Below are positions 62,237 through 64,000 of a stretch of DNA of 64,000 bases, piece after piece. The translations under genes were made by a program, and so were the position numbers. The DNA comes from Limnoperna fortunei (lineage: Eukaryota; Mollusca; Bivalvia; Mytilida; Modiolidae), in the NCBI GenBank assembly GCA_944474755.1, contig OX104119.1, positions 82,526,896 to 82,590,895 of the forward strand, read 5' to 3'. The notes under the pieces were generated by a model that saw nothing but the letters and a program-made list of their open reading frames with translations, was not told the origin of the DNA and did no database searches. How positions within the stretch are numbered: the stretch's first letter is position 1; the number at the start of each line of letters is the position of its first letter.

Positions 62237-64000
62237 TTGACAAGTAACTCTGGTTTAATGTTATCATGACAAGTAACTCTGGTTTAATGTTATCAGTGTT
62301 TAAATACTTGACAAGTAACTCTGGTTTAATGTTATCAGTGTTTAAATACTTGACAAGTAACTCTGGTTTAATGTTATCTTGACAAGTAACTCTGGTTTAA
62401 TGTTATCTTGACAAGTAACTCTGGTTTAATGTTATCATCAGTGTTTAAATACTTGACGAGTAACTCTGGTTTAATGTTATCATCAGTGTTTAAATACTTG
62501 ACAAGTAACTCTGGTTTAATGTTATCATCGGTGTTTAAATACTTGACAAGTAACTCTGGTTTAATGTTATCATCAGTGTTTAAATACTGGACAAGTAACT
62601 CTGGTTTAATGTTATCATCAGTGTTTAAATACTTGACAAGTAACTCTGGTTTAATGTTATCATCAGTGTTTAAATACTTACGACCCCATGGTTTAATGTT
62701 ATCATCAGTGTTTAAATACTTACGACAAGTAACTCTGGTTTAATGTTATCATGACAAGTAACTGGTTTAATGTTATCATCGGTGTTTAAATACTTACGAC
62801 CCCATGGTTTAATGTTATCATCGGTGTTTAAATACTTACGACCCCATGGTTTAATGTTATCATCAGTGTTTAAATACTTACGACCCCATGGTTAAATATT
62901 ATCATCAGTGTTTAAATACTTGACAAGTAACTCTGGTTTAATGTTATCATGACAAGTAACTCTGGTTTAATGTTATCATCGGTGTTTAAATACTTACGAC
63001 CCCATGGTTTAATGTTATCATCAGTGTTTAAATACTTACGACCCCATGGTTTAATGTTATCATCAGCGTTTAAATACTTACGACCCCATGGTTTAATGTT
63101 ATCAGTGTTTAAATACTTACGACCCCATGGTTTAATGTTATCATCAGTGTTTAAATACTTACGACCCCATGGTTTAATGTTATCATCAGTGTTTAAATAC
63201 TTGACAAGTAACTCTGGTTTAATGTTATCATCAGTGTTTAAATACTTGACAAGTAACTCTGGTTTAATGTTATCATCAGTGTTTAAATACTTGACAAGTA
63301 ACTCTGGTTTAATGTTATCATCAGTGTTTAAATACTTACGACCCCATGGTTTAATGTAATCATCAGTGTTTAAATACTTACGACCCCATGGTTTAATGTT
63401 ATCATCAGTGTTTAAATACTTACGACCCAATGGTTTAATGTTATCATCAGTGTTTAAATACTTACGACCCCATGGTTTAATGTTATCATCAGTGTTTAAA
63501 TACTTACGACCCCATGGTTTAATGTTATCATCAGTGTTTAAATACTTACGACCCCATGGTTTAATGTTATCATCAGTGTTTAAATACTTACGACCCCATG
63601 GTTTAATGTTATCATCAGTGTTTAAATACTTAAGACCCCATGGTTTAATGTTATCATCGGTGTTTAAATACTTACGACCCCATGGTTTAATGTTATCATC
63701 AGTGTTTAAATACTTACGACCCCATGGTTTAATGTTATCATCAGTGTTTAAATACTTGACAAGTAACTCTGGTTTAATGTTATCATCAGTGTTTAAATAC
63801 TTGACAAGCAACTCTGGTTTAATGTTATCATGACAAGTAACTCTGGTTTAATGTTATCATCAGTGTTTAAATACTTACGACCCCATGGTATAATGTTATC
63901 ATCAGTGTTTAAATACTTACGATCCCATGGTTTAATGTTATCATCAGTGTTTAAATACTTACGACCCCATGGTTTAATGTTATCATCAGTGTTTAAATAC
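62237..64000 (-). repeat. Second satellite, 42- and 45-bp units, about 40 copies, running off the window
   Basis: Minus-strand unit: AAGTATTTAAACACTGATGA then TAACATTAAACCA, followed either by TGGGGTCGT (42 bp) or GAGTTACTTGTC (45 bp). The 42-bp form gives a perfect donor, GGTC|GTAAGTAT, at every junction. Both lengths are multiples of three without stops, so long frames appear on both strands. The array lies upstream of exon 61466-61357, inside the HGSNAT-like transcription unit. Confidence 0.95.

Noticed and set aside
62408..63833. Long repetitive frames in the second array as repetitive proteins
   Set aside because: Frames are open on both strands because units are 42 or 45 bp without stops; units are equally conserved at all codon positions. 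They are satellite, not evidence of a protein gene.

Overview
This window reads as AT-rich genomic DNA of a marine invertebrate, most likely a bivalve mollusc of the mussel/oyster kind. The evidence is a spliced animal lysosomal gene, several bivalve-type SINE/LINE families sharing one 3' tail, a Ty3/gypsy element, two DIRS-order retroelements, and a cassette of Polinton/adintovirus-like genes. Nothing bacterial is present. The organism call is inference; no marker gene settles it.

Layout. 1-2655 (+): capsid-like protein, adenain-like protease with an in-frame stop, FtsK/HerA-type packaging ATPase and a 57-residue protein, with ATGA start/stop overlaps. 2678-8799 (-): near-complete I/Nimb-like LINE (ORF1 with zinc knuckles, ORF2 with endonuclease, RT and RNase H). 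8858-10232 (+): the 3' part of a Polinton-type family B DNA polymerase gene with two introns, one splitting the catalytic Asp-Thr-Asp-Ser signature. 10327-12201 (-): a spliced gene with a PC4-like domain and an orphan ORF. 12755-17519: a signal peptide/mucin-like stalk/transmembrane gene with an internal stop, then a 1.88-kb tandem duplication carrying its last exon, small membrane ORFs and a minus-strand exon. 17862-24056 (-): a second, decayed LINE with a palindromic insertion. 24370-25039 (+): a small spliced homeodomain-like gene. 28013-33264 (-): gypsy element with LTRs and TSD, its pol split by a SINE with a 13-bp TSD. 33318-38480 (-): Ngaro/PAT-type tyrosine-recombinase retroelement with A1-ORFs-B1-A2-B2 split repeats. 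39240-46350 (-): gag fragment plus a broken second DIRS-like element, interrupted by a 3.5-kb TA-flanked insertion (40840-44384) that carries SINEs. 46.3-53.3 kb: inverted-repeat element, SINE remnants, gypsy remnant, minisatellite.

54243-61466 and beyond (-): the 3' half of a heparan-alpha-glucosaminide N-acetyltransferase (HGSNAT-like) gene, eight exons with consistent splice phases. This is the most interesting region. The 56-bp satellite in its last intron (about 45 copies) is made of the last 41 nt of the adjacent exon plus the first 15 nt of the intron, so every copy carries a 5' splice site. A second array (42/45-bp units, 62237 to the window end) lies in an upstream intron. Its 42-bp unit also carries a GTAAGTAT donor, whose phase and translated flank fit the next upstream, unseen exon. 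Two introns of one gene may therefore hold satellites grown from their own 5' exon/intron boundaries.
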